Of a stretch of DNA of 64,000 nucleotides, positions 31,285-42,579 are shown piece after piece (position 1 is the stretch's first letter; each line of letters begins with the position of its first letter). Source of the DNA: Sorghum bicolor (lineage: Eukaryota > Streptophyta > Magnoliopsida > Poales > Poaceae); contig NC_012877.2 in NCBI RefSeq assembly GCF_000003195.3, forward strand, positions 14,687,344 through 14,751,343. The letters run 5' to 3'. A program made the position numbers and the translations under genes. The notes beneath the pieces were generated by a model. The model worked only from the letters and a program-made list of their open reading frames with translations, had not been told where the DNA came from and did no database searches.

Positions 31285-32506
31285 AACCTTTGCTGGTCCC
31301 TAAGCAAAGCTAAAATTAGCAAGAAAACAGGGGTTAGTTTTATGCCTTTTACTACAGGGTTTTTTAAGTTATTACTAAGGTCTTAAGTGATTGAAAAATA
31401 GAACGATCAAGTCAAGCACTATGTCTCAAGTTCTTCTGGCTTACCTTTATACTGGAGTTTTTTTTTAAGTTTCCAAAATAAAACTAAGGCATTTGCCTTC
31501 TTCTTGAAAGATATATAAGTAGAGCTTTAAAAGTTTTAGCATACTTACTTTGCATTTTGCTATGTCAATGCTTAGAGCAAGGGAGAGGAATGTCATACTC
31601 CTTGATCAAGACCTTTGACCTTTTTGAATAGTTTGTCATCTCTTACTGGCATATTGCTTATTAGAGGGACCATGGGTTATCATTTTTTTCTTTTTTTTTT
31701 CTTTTTTTCAAGTGGGCACCAAGTACCCCTAATTCTACTGTCGGACACGTGTCCATTTTTCAACTCGGGTGGGTATCTTTGTACCCCTAATTCTACTTCG
31801 GACACTTGTCCATTTTTACAGCTCGTCTCACTCTTTTTTTTCAAATCAAATTTTTGCATAGTCCCATGCCTCTAACACAATTATAATTTGGAAGAGTGAA
31901 TCTTTTATATTTTAAAAACAAAAACACCTTAATCTTTGGAGCATGATAATACTCTCAACCAAAACTACAAGAATTAACAATGGCTTGAACAAAGCAAGTG
32001 CCCATAGTTTAAATATTTATATCTTATAAGACTTTAGGTATTATGTCAAACTGGATCTCATCATTTTTAGATTTTCAAAAGATAAAATCTCTAGGACTCC
32101 AGCAAAACTTGGAACAAGTTAAATAGTAGCTCAGACCTTCTCATATCATGTTTGTCAATTACCTAGACTTGGATCAAACTTTCTTTTTATTTTACTTAAA
32201 ACTTAGGATTACACAAAACTATTGTATATTACTCAAAATAAAAACATTGTTTGGTTTCATGGTTATGCATTTATTTATTTATTTCTGAACACTAGTAAAT
32301 AAAACCATGAAAGAAAAGTAATACTTATCTAGATTCACGTGGGGTGCCTCCCCCAAGCTGGATGTTGACATAGTCATTCACTCTTGTGGCCTGCATGTTC
32401 GGTCTCACTATTCTTAAGCCTCAAAATCCTGCACAACCCAAATAGACAACAAAACTCGTGGAGCATATTAAAGTTCCTACTCATGGTTAGGTAATTGTCT
32501 AGAGCT
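31285..32506 (-). other. 3' noncoding region of E2
   Basis: AT-rich and without genes. It shares ordered blocks with the 3' regions of E3, E4 and E5: GCTGGTCCCTAAGCAAAGC, GTCAAGCACTATGTCTC, GGGACCATGGGTTATCAT, CCCATGCCTCTAA, and a closing CCTCCCCCAAGCTGGATG. Ends at the integrase stop. Confidence 0.65.
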
Positions 32507-33907
32507 TAATGTGAGAATTCTATGAACTCAATCACATCAAGTTCCTCTACTAGGTTGCTTTGTGGCTCGAGATAGATTTTCAAGCGTTGACCATATACCT
32601 TAAAAGTGTTACCTATGTCATTTTGGATGGTAATGGCTCCATGAGTTGAAGTGTCAATCACCTTGTATGGTCCATCCCACTTACTTCGTAGCTTACCATG
32701 CCCAAAGAGCTTAACTCTTGAATTGAATAGTAGAACCTTATCTCCAGGCTTAAACTCCTTGTGCTTGCTTCTCTTATCATGCCATCGTTTTGTTCACTCT
32801 TTATAGATCCTTGAATTGTGGTAGGCTTTCTCTCTCCATTCTTCTAGCTCAGATAGTTGCATCAGACGATTCTCGCTAGCGAGGTGGAGATCCATGTTCC
32901 ATTTCTTGAGTGCCCAATGAGCCTTAAACTCTACCTCCACAGGCAAATGACAGGTCTTTCCATATACAAGTTGATAAGGTGACATGCCTATGGGTGTTTT
33001 GAATGCAGTTCTATATGCCCAAAGTGCATCAGGAAGTTTGTCCTTTCACCCCTTACCCATCTCATCTACGGTCTTTTGCAAAAAAATTTTGATTTGTTTG
33101 TTAGATGTTTCGGCTTGACCGCTAGTCTGAGGATGGTATGGTGTTGCGACGTTGTGTCAAACTCCATGATCGGCTTGGTACTTTCGGATGATTTTGTCGA
33201 TGAAGTGGGAACCTCCATCGCTTATAACTATCCGGGGTATACCAAAGCGAGGAAAGATTACTTCATGGAACATTCTCTTGGCATGTTTTGAATCAGCTGA
33301 TCGACAAGGTAGGGCTTCTACCCATTTGGACACGTAGTCCACAGCTACTAAGATATACTCGCAATTCCCAGACATAGGGAATGACCCCATGAAATCAATG
33401 CCCCATACATCGAAAAGTTCTACTTGAAGATTATTTGTGAGAGGCATTTCATTTCGTGAGTTGATATTCCCATGTTTTTGACATCGGTGGCATCTCCTGA
33501 CAAAGTCCTTTGTATCTTCATACATCGTTGGCTAGAAAAAACCACTTTGCCAAATTTTAGCATGTGTCCGGAATGCTCCATAGTGTCCTCCATATGGCGA
33601 GGCATGGCATCTTTCCATAATTTGAGTAGCCTCAGCCATAGGAACACACCTTCTCAAGAGTCCATCAGCGCAGACTCGGAAAAGATATGGCTCATCCCAA
33701 AGGTGGAAACGACTATCGTGAAGCAACTTCCTTTTGTTTGTACCAGGTGGGACATAGCCTTTTACTATAAAGTTTACGATGTCTGCGTACCATGGATCTG
33801 CATCTGTTATCTTAAGCAGGGTGTCATCCCTTAGATAGTCATTTATGGGAAGCTCATCATGTGTTTCCTTATATTGAAGCCTAGACAAGTGGTCGGCTAC
33901 GAAATTC
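32507..33907 (-). pseudogene. E2 integrase
   Basis: Minus-strand frames 33888-33532, 33525-33157 and 32985-32507 share one frame. Visible are the zinc finger region ([15 protein letters not shown], then RCHRCQKHG), FDVWGIDFMGSF with the first catalytic Asp, VISDGGSHFIDK with the second, and a [20 protein letters not shown] block with the Glu. The C-terminal part FKPGDKVLLFNSRVKLFG is followed by a conserved tail with SKWDGPYKVID. A stop within FYWPTMYE (33528), one near 33155, one near 33040 and one at 32794 interrupt it. It is separated from RNase H by a 1-bp-type frameshift near 33900. Confidence 0.85.
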
Positions 33908-35603
33908 TCAACTCTTCCTATCTCGGATTTCTATGTCAAAGTCTTGGAGTAGAAGAATCCATCGAATTAGATGAGGCTTAGCATCTTTCTTAGTGAGGAG
34001 GTACTTGAGAGCAGCATGGTCTGAATAGATGATTATCTTTGCCCCCACTAAGTAAGATCTAAACTTGTCTATAGCAAAGACAACAGCCAAAAGCTCTTTT
34101 TCAGTTGTAGTGTAATTGAGCTGTGGTCCAGACAAGGTTTTGTTAGCGTAGGATATGGCATAATGCTTTTTATCCTTGGTTTGTCCTAAAACGGCACCAA
34201 CCGCAAAATCGCTAGCATCACACATGATCTCAAAAGGAAGATTCCAATCAGGTGGTTGGATAATCAGGGCTGAGATGAGTGCTTTCTTAAGAGTTTGAAA
34301 AGATTCATGACACTCATCACTAAAGATGAAAGGTGCATCCTTAGCTAGGAGACTAGTTAGGGGTCTAGCAATTTGAGAAAAGTTCTTGATAAAGCGTCTA
34401 TAGAACCCTGCATGTCCCAAAAAGCTACGGATTCCTTTCACATTCGTGGGAGGTGGAAGTTTTTCAATAACTTCAATCTTCGCTTTGTCCACCTCTATAC
34501 CACGTTCGGACACTTTATGTCCTAGCACTATTCCTTCATGAACCATAAAATGACATCTCTCCTAGTTTAGGATTAAGTGCTTTTCTTCATATCACTGCAA
34601 GACTCTATCTAAATTCTCCAAACAATGATCGAAGGTTTTGCCATAGACGGTAAAATCATCCATGAAAACCTCCATGATTTTCCCAATCATGTCCGAGAAA
34701 ATAGACATCATGCACCGTTGGAAAAAAGCTGGAACATTGCATAGTCAGAACGACATTCGTCGGTATGCATAAGTTCCATACGGGCATGTAAAGGTAGTCT
34801 TGGTGATATCCAGAATAACCATCAAGGAAACAAAAGAAAGAGTGATTTGCAAGCCGTTCCAACATTTCATCAATGAAGGGTAATGGAAAGTGATCTTTCT
34901 TTGTAGCCTTCTTGAGTTTTCGTTAGTCAATACACATACGCCACCCAGTGACAATTCGTTGAGGGATGAGTTCATTCTTCTCATTCCTAACGACCGTCAT
35001 TCCTCCTTTCTTTGACACTACTTGGACAGGGCTAACCCACTCACTATGTGGCACAGGATAAATAATCCCAGCATGATAGAGTTTGAGGACCTCTTTCTTA
35101 ACAACCTCTCGCATAGCATTGTTATGTCTCCGTTGTGGTTCCCTTGAAGGTGTAAAATTGGGATCAATAGGGATACAATGAGTGCAGAGAATGGGAATAA
35201 TGCCTGTGAGATCTTTGAGAGAGTAGCCAAATGCTGATCTATGCCTTTCAAGAACAGTGACAAGTTGTTGTGTTTCATAATCGGAAAGCTTCTCACTGAT
35301 AATTACTGGAGTTTTTGGGTTGTTGTGCAAAAAGACATATCTAAGGCCAGAAGGAAGAGGTTTTAATTCTATGGAAGGAGGTGAAGGTTGTTCATTTTTG
35401 TCTAGCTCAACGGGTTCTACCAACCCTTCTTCTTCTTGAACAAAATGTTCATGATTAAAGAATGGTTGGGCCATCTCCTCTTGAGTTAGCATTAAGATCT
35501 TCTCAATAGGATCTGGTTTAAGTTTGGGTTCCACTATCGTGTTAATTGATCTAGCAAGAGAGACAACAATAGTGGAATTCCCAACCTTGAAGTCCAAATG
35601 ACC
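33908..35603 (-). pseudogene. E2 reverse transcriptase and RNase H
   Basis: From 35597: a linker with LPSGLRYVFLHNNPKTPVII and the RT start [20 protein letters not shown], ending at a TAA (34923) right after TGWRMCID. The frame resumes with [20 protein letters not shown], where about 21-23 bp are missing compared with E3 (34790-34800), shifting the frame. [16 protein letters not shown], a FMDDF catalytic motif (~34640) and the RNase H block ([45 protein letters not shown]) follow. Several stops and two frameshifts make it dead. There is no second RNase H, so it is Athila-like, not Tat. Confidence 0.85.
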
Positions 35604-36351
35604 TCATTGTGGTTGTTCTTGTAGAAGTTTCATGATTGGTCTGCCAATCAAGAGAGGAATCTCCGGTATGTCAAAAATGTGAAAATCTAGACATATTCCA
35701 GGGTCCTTGATTCTAATAGGAACTGCCCTTAATACCCCATGGCTTTCTAGAATTAATCCAGATGGACTTTGTAAATGTTTTTGAGATGGGGTTATGGACT
35801 CGTTGGGATAAAGAGTGTCAGCTAACTCCTTGGAAATAACATTTATCCCAACATATGGATTGTAGTGGACCTTTCTAGCAGACCCTCTAATTTGGCACAG
35901 AAGAATGGTTGAAGGAGTGATGATTCGAGCTACCTCAGGAGACAGCTCTGCTTCTGTTAGCCATTCATAACTCAAAATAGCCGAAAGGCTTTTGATGTGT
36001 TCTATGTCAACAGATTCTACTCTTAGAATGGATTGAGTGGTCCCTGCTAGAGGTCGTGTTTGGATAGGAAAATTCGAGGTGTTTCCATAATCTTCAAAAA
36101 GATCTTCATCGAACTCAAAGGGATGCTCTAAAGGTGGTGGTTCATCATCCCTTAGTTGGTTTTGCATTCCCTTATCAGGAGGTTTCTCTACAACCAAATT
36201 AATAGATGGGTCAGGTGGAATTTCTAGCTCGGTTGCAAGTTCCTCATCTTTTGGTTTAGGATCAGGCTCGACTTCTTTTTCTTCTTCAGGAAACTCATCA
36301 TAAATGCTTGTGTAAGGGGTATTTTCAAGGATTCTCTCTAGGATAGCTCTC
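35604..36351 (-). pseudogene. E2 gag C-terminus and degenerate protease-like domain
   Basis: After E3 the gag frame continues: GRAILERILENTPYTSIYD, then an acidic/Pro-rich linker, FEDYGNTSNFPI, and a beta-rich domain with VHYNPYVGINVISKELADTL, GLILESHGVLRAVPIRI, FHIFDIPEIPLLIGRPI. The layout copies the Athila protease (catalytic loop, VPI core, LLIGRP), but the D-[TSLF]-G-A active site is replaced by N-P-Y-V-G. E3 has the same change. A TGA at 35604 precedes the pol linker in the same frame. Confidence 0.8.
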
Positions 36352-36356
36352 CCCTC
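36352..36356. repeat. TSD CCCTC, left copy of E3
   Basis: CCCTC before TGTTGATATT; repeated at 45676-45680 after CCGTCAACA. Confidence 0.93.
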
Positions 36357-37587
36357 TGTTGATATTTGGGAATGCAGTAAGGAATTGATCCGCAAGCGCA
36401 TGGATATCGGTGAGCACTTCACCCGGGATGTTATCCAGAGTATCGTATTTATATTTTTACCACTAGGAGAAAGAGTGCATCTGACTAACCGGTCTATTAC
36501 TACTAACCCTTTAGGCAACAAAGAATGTTTCTCGATGTGAGTGATAAATATAGAAGACTACAACCGTAATCTCTTTCTAACCTTGGTAAGGATGATCTAT
36601 TGCTCTATTGGGGAGGCTAACGGAATCTAGACACCACAAAGGATGTCCAACCCGCACCTATAAACCCTATCCTTCCTGCTAACGAGATATGGTCTGCAAA
36701 GGTAACTCGAAAATGTCACGTTCCTCGCTACTACCACGGTCTAGCTAGTCAGGGAATATCTATGAGTACCCCAGCCTAAACACCACGTTTACGCTAGCAA
36801 TGATTACTCTAAACTCTACGCGAAGAGATTAAAGTAAACTCATAAACCAAAAGAACAATAAAACAAGAACTTACTAGAATTTAGAAGTCAAAATACTGAA
36901 GAATCCTAGGAGCAAGCTTCGGGTTAGGAGAACTTGATCCCACAGGTACAAGCTCAGAGTAGACACCGACAGGCCGGGCTTCCTCCGATCTACACCTCCA
37001 CTCTATCTCTCTCAATCTAGTAGAAACTAGAAGATCTATTTCTACTTACATTGGTTGCTAAGCCTAAAAAGAAATTTTGTTTAGAGAAGAGGTTTTCCTT
37101 CGAGGGCACCCCTCAATCTCTATGATAACTTCTTGTCTCCTGTAGGGGCCAGGGGGGTCTCCTTATATAGTCCTCCTCCTCTATGCATTTTTGGGTCGGT
37201 AGGCGATGTGGTACTACGTTATCCTTGATCCTTTAGGTCGGTGGAACATCGTGTGCGAAGAGAGTCCTGATTGGCATCCAGAGGGGTCGGGCGCCCAGGT
37301 CCTCAGGGCGGGCGCCCTGGGCCTGGCCCCTTTCGGCCTCTGCTTTCCTCCCATGGCTTCTGGAGTCTTCTAGATGGTAGAAAATTATGCGGTGCGTTGA
37401 TATCTCTATGTAATCCCGACATGTGGGCCTTTCTTCCTTATTTCCTGATAACCCCCTGCAGAAACAGATAAACGACAAAACTCGTGGAATTCTGTCAGAT
37501 CAAACCCTAATTCTAGGTGTTGGTTGCATATTGGTCCTTTCTTTTCTTTATTTGATAATTAAAATTGATACTTAAGAACCGTCAACA
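36357..37587 (-). mobile_element. E3 3' LTR
   Basis: Starts TGTTGATATT, ends GAACCGTCAACA. Minus-strand TATA at 37163-37169 and GC palindromes GGGCGCCC / GGGCGGGCGCCC at 37288-37320, ~125 bp upstream in the direction of transcription. Confidence 0.93.
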
Positions 37588-37600
37588 AATACCCCCATAC
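37588..37600 (-). promoter_or_regulatory. Polypurine tract of E3
   Basis: The minus strand reads AAGTATGGGGGTATT next to the 3' LTR; shorter and less pure than in E2. Confidence 0.6.
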
Positions 37601-38903
37601 TTAGGCTTTTACTCGTCCTCGAGAAAAGGATGGTTAAGAACAATATCTGGGGTAAAATATTGTTTAAACATTCTTTTCATAATTGCAGGGTGTTAAAATT
37701 CCACTGTGTACTATAGTCAAGGAAGTATATGGTTAAGAGTAGAGATCCTTTCTTCTCAATCCTGTCACTTGGAGTTTTTGTACATTTTTGAAAGAAAGTT
37801 AGCATACCTTTTTATCCTCATAGGTTCTCTCAGATCACTCATTATCTTTTATATATCTCACTGAGGTTGTTTTAATTTGCAAAAATTCTCAAGCATGCTT
37901 ACTTTGTATTTATTGCCTGATCAAAACGGGATCCGAGGAGGGGAATGTCATACTCTTAGATCAAAGACTTTGGAAATTAAAATCTTTGTCAACTCTTGCT
38001 GGCATATTGCTTATTAGAGGGACCATGGGCTATCATTTTATTTTTCTCTCTTTCTTCTTTTTTTAAGTGGATACCGAGGTACCCCTAATTCTACTGCCGG
38101 ACACTTGTCCATTTTTTTTTCTGCGAGGTTGTCGAGCATTTGCTCCTTTTTATTTCCTCGAAATATCTTTATTTTTGCATAGCCCATGCCTCTAATGCAA
38201 TAATACTTCGGAAGAGTGAATCTTTCTGAATAAATATCTTGATCTTAGGAGCATGATAAATCTCTCAACAAGGGTCTAACTCATTTTGAACAAACTCAAT
38301 ACAGAGTAGATAGCTTTTATAATTAATATTTTTAGTTTTATCAGGCATATAAAACACTGAGGATGGTAGCTAGAATTAATTTTGAAATAAATTCTCCAAG
38401 CAACAATGATATCAAGAATAAGAAACTCATACTCTACCATCTCACATTCCATACTGACTTAAGTAACACATGGTTTTAAAATGATTTTATAATAGTTGCA
38501 AGTTTTAGGAAATGTTACAGAGTGAGATTAATCATGATTAGAAATATTTTAATATTTTTAATTTATCATGTCAGAAACAATATTCTGCATAATCCAAGAT
38601 ATGTGTATGTGTAAAGTAAAGTGTGCAGAGTATGTACCTGAATTGTGGAGTGGTGTAGTGAAGTGTGTTTGGCGTGTTGAGGGATCTCCCCCATACTTGT
38701 TTTCTGCTTTCTTGCACAAAAATAAAGTAGAGACACACAAGACATAATAATAATAATACTCTTTATTAATCTTGAGGCATTTCTTACAAAAGACTAGTAG
38801 CAAACTGACGATAATAGTAGCAAACTGACAATAATAGTAAACCTAAACCGAATTTAAAGATAACTGACTAAGATGCATTGCCTCAAGGTCTAATCTAGAT
38901 AAC
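37601..38903 (-). other. 3' noncoding region of E3
   Basis: AT-rich, no gene. Blocks shared with E2: GGGACCATGGGCTATCAT, CCCCTAATTCTACTGCCGG, GCCCATGCCTCTAA, GGAAGAGTGAATCTTT. Ends at the stop of the third ORF. Confidence 0.65.
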
Positions 38904-39533
38904 TTAGCGGCGCTCCAATTCCTTAATCTTTTTGTTGGCACTGGCAAGATCCTACCTAAGGCCTAGTATAATGGTGTTGTGGTTAGAGAGCTGCCTAGTG
39001 AGGGAATTAATTGAGGACTGGAGGTCTATGATAACTCTGTCTAGCCTGCGAATGTCCTCATCAATATCCACTATAGTCTTGCGACGCTTGGAAGGTGTCT
39101 CAAAAGCATTGAGAGCATGCTTCGGGGCTACCATTGGAGGGATGAAACGGACTTTGGCTGCTCTAATCCCTTCAAAGTAAGGCCTTTCCTCCTCCGTAGT
39201 GTAGTGTATACTGCTGATCTCGCCGCTCCGGTTGGTCTTGACTCCAACGACCCTCTCATTGGGTCTAGGTGGAAGGATCCTTGTGCTGGTTGGCACCTTG
39301 ATGGTGGTCTTCGTCTTGGATGGTGATCCTTTGAGAAGTAGGGGTTGTGGTGGTGCGGTGAGAACTGGTTGAGCATGGTAGGATTGGGCGGAGCTGTGTT
39401 GGCGTAATGGCATGGCTTCTAGCTGTCGCTCTATGTTGGTCGGGACGAGAGCACGGGCATCGGGGTCTTCCACAGGCTCCATGTTGAGGTTGAAGGGGAC
39501 GACTTCCCAATCATCGTGGAACTTCTCGGCCAT
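38904..39533 (-). pseudogene. Third ORF of E3: 209-codon protein of unknown family, one nonsense codon
   Basis: An ATG at 39533 opens a 193-residue frame ending in TAG at 38952-38954. The same frame continues for 15 more codons (ASANKKIKELERR) to TAA at 38904, so the ancestral protein was probably 209 residues. It starts MAEKFHDDWEVVPFNLNMEP, has a Pro/Thr-rich middle (PSKTKTTIKVPTSTRILPPR), a KRRK basic patch (about 155) and a C-terminal heptad coiled coil (RRLDRVIIDLQSSINSLTRQ). There is no signal peptide or membrane segment, so it is not env-like. I do not recognise the family. It lies between integrase and the PPT in sense orientation, behind a TATA box at 39623-39630. Confidence 0.6.
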
Positions 39534-39599
39534 TGGAGCAGCAAGGAACTAATCAAGCTCTAATTGAAGAAGAAGAGAAGGCTTGGTGGTTTGGTGTTT

Positions 39600-39862
39600 G
39601 AAAACTGATGTCAGGGGTCTGTTTATATAGGGGTCAAAAAGTGCCTCTAGGTGTTGTTCTGCTTGCTCCCGTCGATGTGTGTGCAAAACTTTCCATCTGA
39701 GGGATTATTCGGATTACCATAAGTGCATTTTCCATAACAGAGAAAATCGGGACCGAGGGGGAACAGGAGCTGGGCGCCCGCCCACCTGATCTGGGCGCCC
39801 GCCCTCTCTCTGGCCCCTCTGAGGGCCCACTTTCTTGAGCGCGTTTCTAGATGCAAAACTAT
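39600..39862 (-). promoter_or_regulatory. LTR-like internal promoter of E3
   Basis: Plus-strand GGGGTCTGTTTATATAG (39616-39632) matches the core promoter of the LTRs here (E2: GGGGGTCTGCTTATATAG). About 150 bp further, 39772-39804 carries two GGGCGCCCGCCC palindromes like those upstream of the LTR TATA boxes, then CTCTGGCCCCTCTG and TTCTAGATG, also found in order in the E3 LTR. Read on the minus strand this is enhancer palindromes, TATA (39630-39623), a ~90 bp leader and the ATG at 39533. It looks like a captured piece of LTR U3; convergent similarity is possible. Confidence 0.6.
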
Positions 39863-39915
39863 TTAGAAAAAAATATATATATGACCCAAAAGCATCAGAT
39901 TAAAAAGGTCGGGCT

Positions 39916-40959
39916 CTAATTCTCCATGGGAAGGAAAAAATGGACTATATCTATTTCTTCTAATTCTTTATCTGGTTCTAAAAATAATTTAAGACATTGA
40001 CCATTTACCTTGAATAACGTACCTTCGTCATTTTGAAGTGTGATAGCTCCGAGGGATGATGAATTAATTACCTTGAATGGTCCTTCCCATTTGCTCCGGA
40101 GTTTTCCATGCCCAAAAAGCTTCACCCTGGAATTAAAAAGTAATACATTATCTCCGGGTGTGAACTCCTTCTTCTTGATTCTCTTGTCATGCCACCTTTT
40201 AACTCTTTCTTTGTAGATCTTCGAATTGTGGTATGCTTTCTCTCTCTATTCTTCTAATTCTGATAATTGCATTCTTCTATGATCTCCAGCAACATCTAGG
40301 TCCATATTCCATCTCTTTATGGCCCAGTGCGCTTTGAACTCTAATTCAACAGGTAGGTGGCAAGTCTTCCCGTACACCAATTGGTGTGGAGACATTCCAA
40401 TTGGGGTCTTGTATGCTGTCCGGTATGCCCAGAGTGCATCGGGTAGCTTGTCTTTCCACGCCGTTCCCATTTCATTTACTGTCTTCTGAAGAATATTCTT
40501 GATTTGCTTATTGGAAGTCTCTGCTTGGCCACTTGTCTGAGGATGATAGGGAGTAGCGACGTTGTGACGGATTCCATGTTTTGATAGATATTGCTTGAAG
40601 CGTTTATCGATGAAGTGTGCTCCTCCATCACTTATCACTACTCTGGGGACTCCAAATCTTGGAAATATAATTTCTTCAAACATCCTCTTTGAACTCATGT
40701 TGTCGGCATGCTTGCAAGGTAATGCCTCTACCCACTTGGAGACATAGTCAACTGCCACCAAGATGTACTCACACTTCTTTGATGGAGGAAATGGACCCAT
40801 ATAGTCTATTCCCCAGACATCAAAGAGCTCAATCTGAAAGTTGTTGGTGAGTGGCATTGCATCCCTTGTATTTATGTTTCCGTGCCTTTGACATGGCCCA
40901 CATCTTCTGATATATTGCTTCGTGTCTTCATACATTGTAGGCCAGTAGAATCCACACTG
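39916..40959 (-). pseudogene. E3 integrase
   Basis: Same frame as RT. From about 40935: [11 protein letters not shown] (zinc finger Cys pair), [33 protein letters not shown] and [16 protein letters not shown], giving the D, D, E triad. [18 protein letters not shown] and the C-terminal NSSSLGAITLQNDEGTLF follow, to a stop at 39916. TAG at 40960-40962 and TAG at 40246-40248 both replace Trp codons judged against E2, where W is kept at both sites. No frameshift. There is no chromodomain, as in Athila. Confidence 0.88.
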
Positions 40960-42579
40960 CTAGATCTTTGAATGTGTACGGAATGCTCCATAGTGACCTC
41001 CATATGGCGATGAATGACATCTGTCGATGATCTTCCATCCTTCCTCAGTGGTCACACATCTCCTGAGTAAGCCATCAGAGCATACTCGGAAGAGGTATGG
41101 CTCATCGCATATATGTGAACGACTTTCTTGAATAAGCTTCTTCTTGTTTGCTCCTGGTGGTACGTACCCTGAAACCATAAAATTAACAATATCTGCATAC
41201 CAGAGGTCAGACCTGTTAATCCCGTAGAGCATGTCGTCCCGGAGTGAATCATTGTTGGGGGTTTCCTGTGGACTCTTAAAATACATTCTAGACAAGTGAT
41301 CAGCAACAGAATTTTCTACTCCCTTTTTATCTTGTATTTCTAAGTCAAATTCTTGAAGTAATAAGATCCATCTAATCAGGCGAGGTTTAGCATCTTTTTT
41401 AGTGAGCAAATATTTTAGTGCAGCATGATCAGTGTAAACAATTATTTTAGCTCCAACTAAATAAGATCTAAATTTATCAATGGCAAAGACAACAGCCAGA
41501 AGCTCTTTTTCAGTGGTTGCATAATTAAGTTGAGCTCCTGTCAAAGTTTTACTGGCATAAGCAATTGCATGATGCTTCTTATCTTTAGTTTGTCCCAATA
41601 CTGCTCCCACAGCATAATCACTGGCATCACACATAATTTCAAAAGGCAACGACCAATCAGGGGGTTGAATGATTGGTGCAGAGAGGAGTGCTTTCTTTAA
41701 TAAATTAAAAGATGTTAGACATGCATCATCAAATTCGAAAGGAGCATCCTTGGCTAGCAAAAGAGTAAGTGGTCTAGCAATGAATGAGAAATCTTTTATA
41801 AATCTACGATAAAAACCAGCATGGCCAAGAAAGCTTCGAATTCCTTTTATATTCACAGGTGGAGGTAGTTGTTCAATTACTTCAATTTTAGCTTTGTCTA
41901 CCTCAATACCTCTTTCAGACACTAAGTGTCCTAGCACTATTCCTTCCCTAACCATGAAATGACATTTTTCCCAATTAAGGACTAAGTGCTTTTCTTCACA
42001 TCTTTGCAAAACCTTGTCTAAGTTTTCAAGACAACTATCAAAAGTTTTTCCATAAATAGAGAAATCATCCATGAAAACTTCCATAATCTCTTCAATCATA
42101 TCAGAAAATATAGACATCATGCATCTTTGAAAAGAAGCTGGTGCATTACATAACCCAAAAGACATTCTACGGTAAGCATAAGTTCCATATGGGCATGTAA
42201 AAGTGGTTTTGCTTTGATCATCGGGATGGATCGGGATCTGATGATACCCTGAATATCCATCTAAGAAACAGAAGAACGAATGGTTTGCTAACCGCTCTAG
42301 CATCTCATCTATGAAGGGTAAAGGAAAGTGATCCTTTCTCGTGGCTTTGTTTAGTTTTCTATAGTCTATGCACATCCGCCATCCTGTGACGGTGCGTTGC
42401 GGAATTAGCTCGTTCTTTTCAGTCATAATAATAGTCATGCCTCCCTTTTTAGGCACAACTTGAACTGGGCTCACCCACTCACTGTGCGGCACAGGATATA
42501 TAATCCCTGCATGCAGCAACTTTATAACTTCCTTTTTAACTACCTCTCTCATAGTGTTATTAAGTCTACGTTGGGGTTC
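40960..42579 (-). pseudogene. E3 reverse transcriptase and RNase H
   Basis: Open from 42552 to 40963 with no lesion (530 codons). [80 protein letters not shown] and [11 protein letters not shown] with FMDD at about 42070. RNase [66 protein letters not shown] and SVADHLSRM. It then leads into the integrase finger ([11 protein letters not shown]) before the TAG. All catalytic Asp residues are present. TAA at 42580-42582 detaches it from the gag-pro part, in frame. Confidence 0.92.

Noticed and set aside
38558..38803. Small ORFs in the 3' noncoding region of E3
   Set aside because: AT-rich, Tyr/Lys-biased translations not shared with E2 at matching places.
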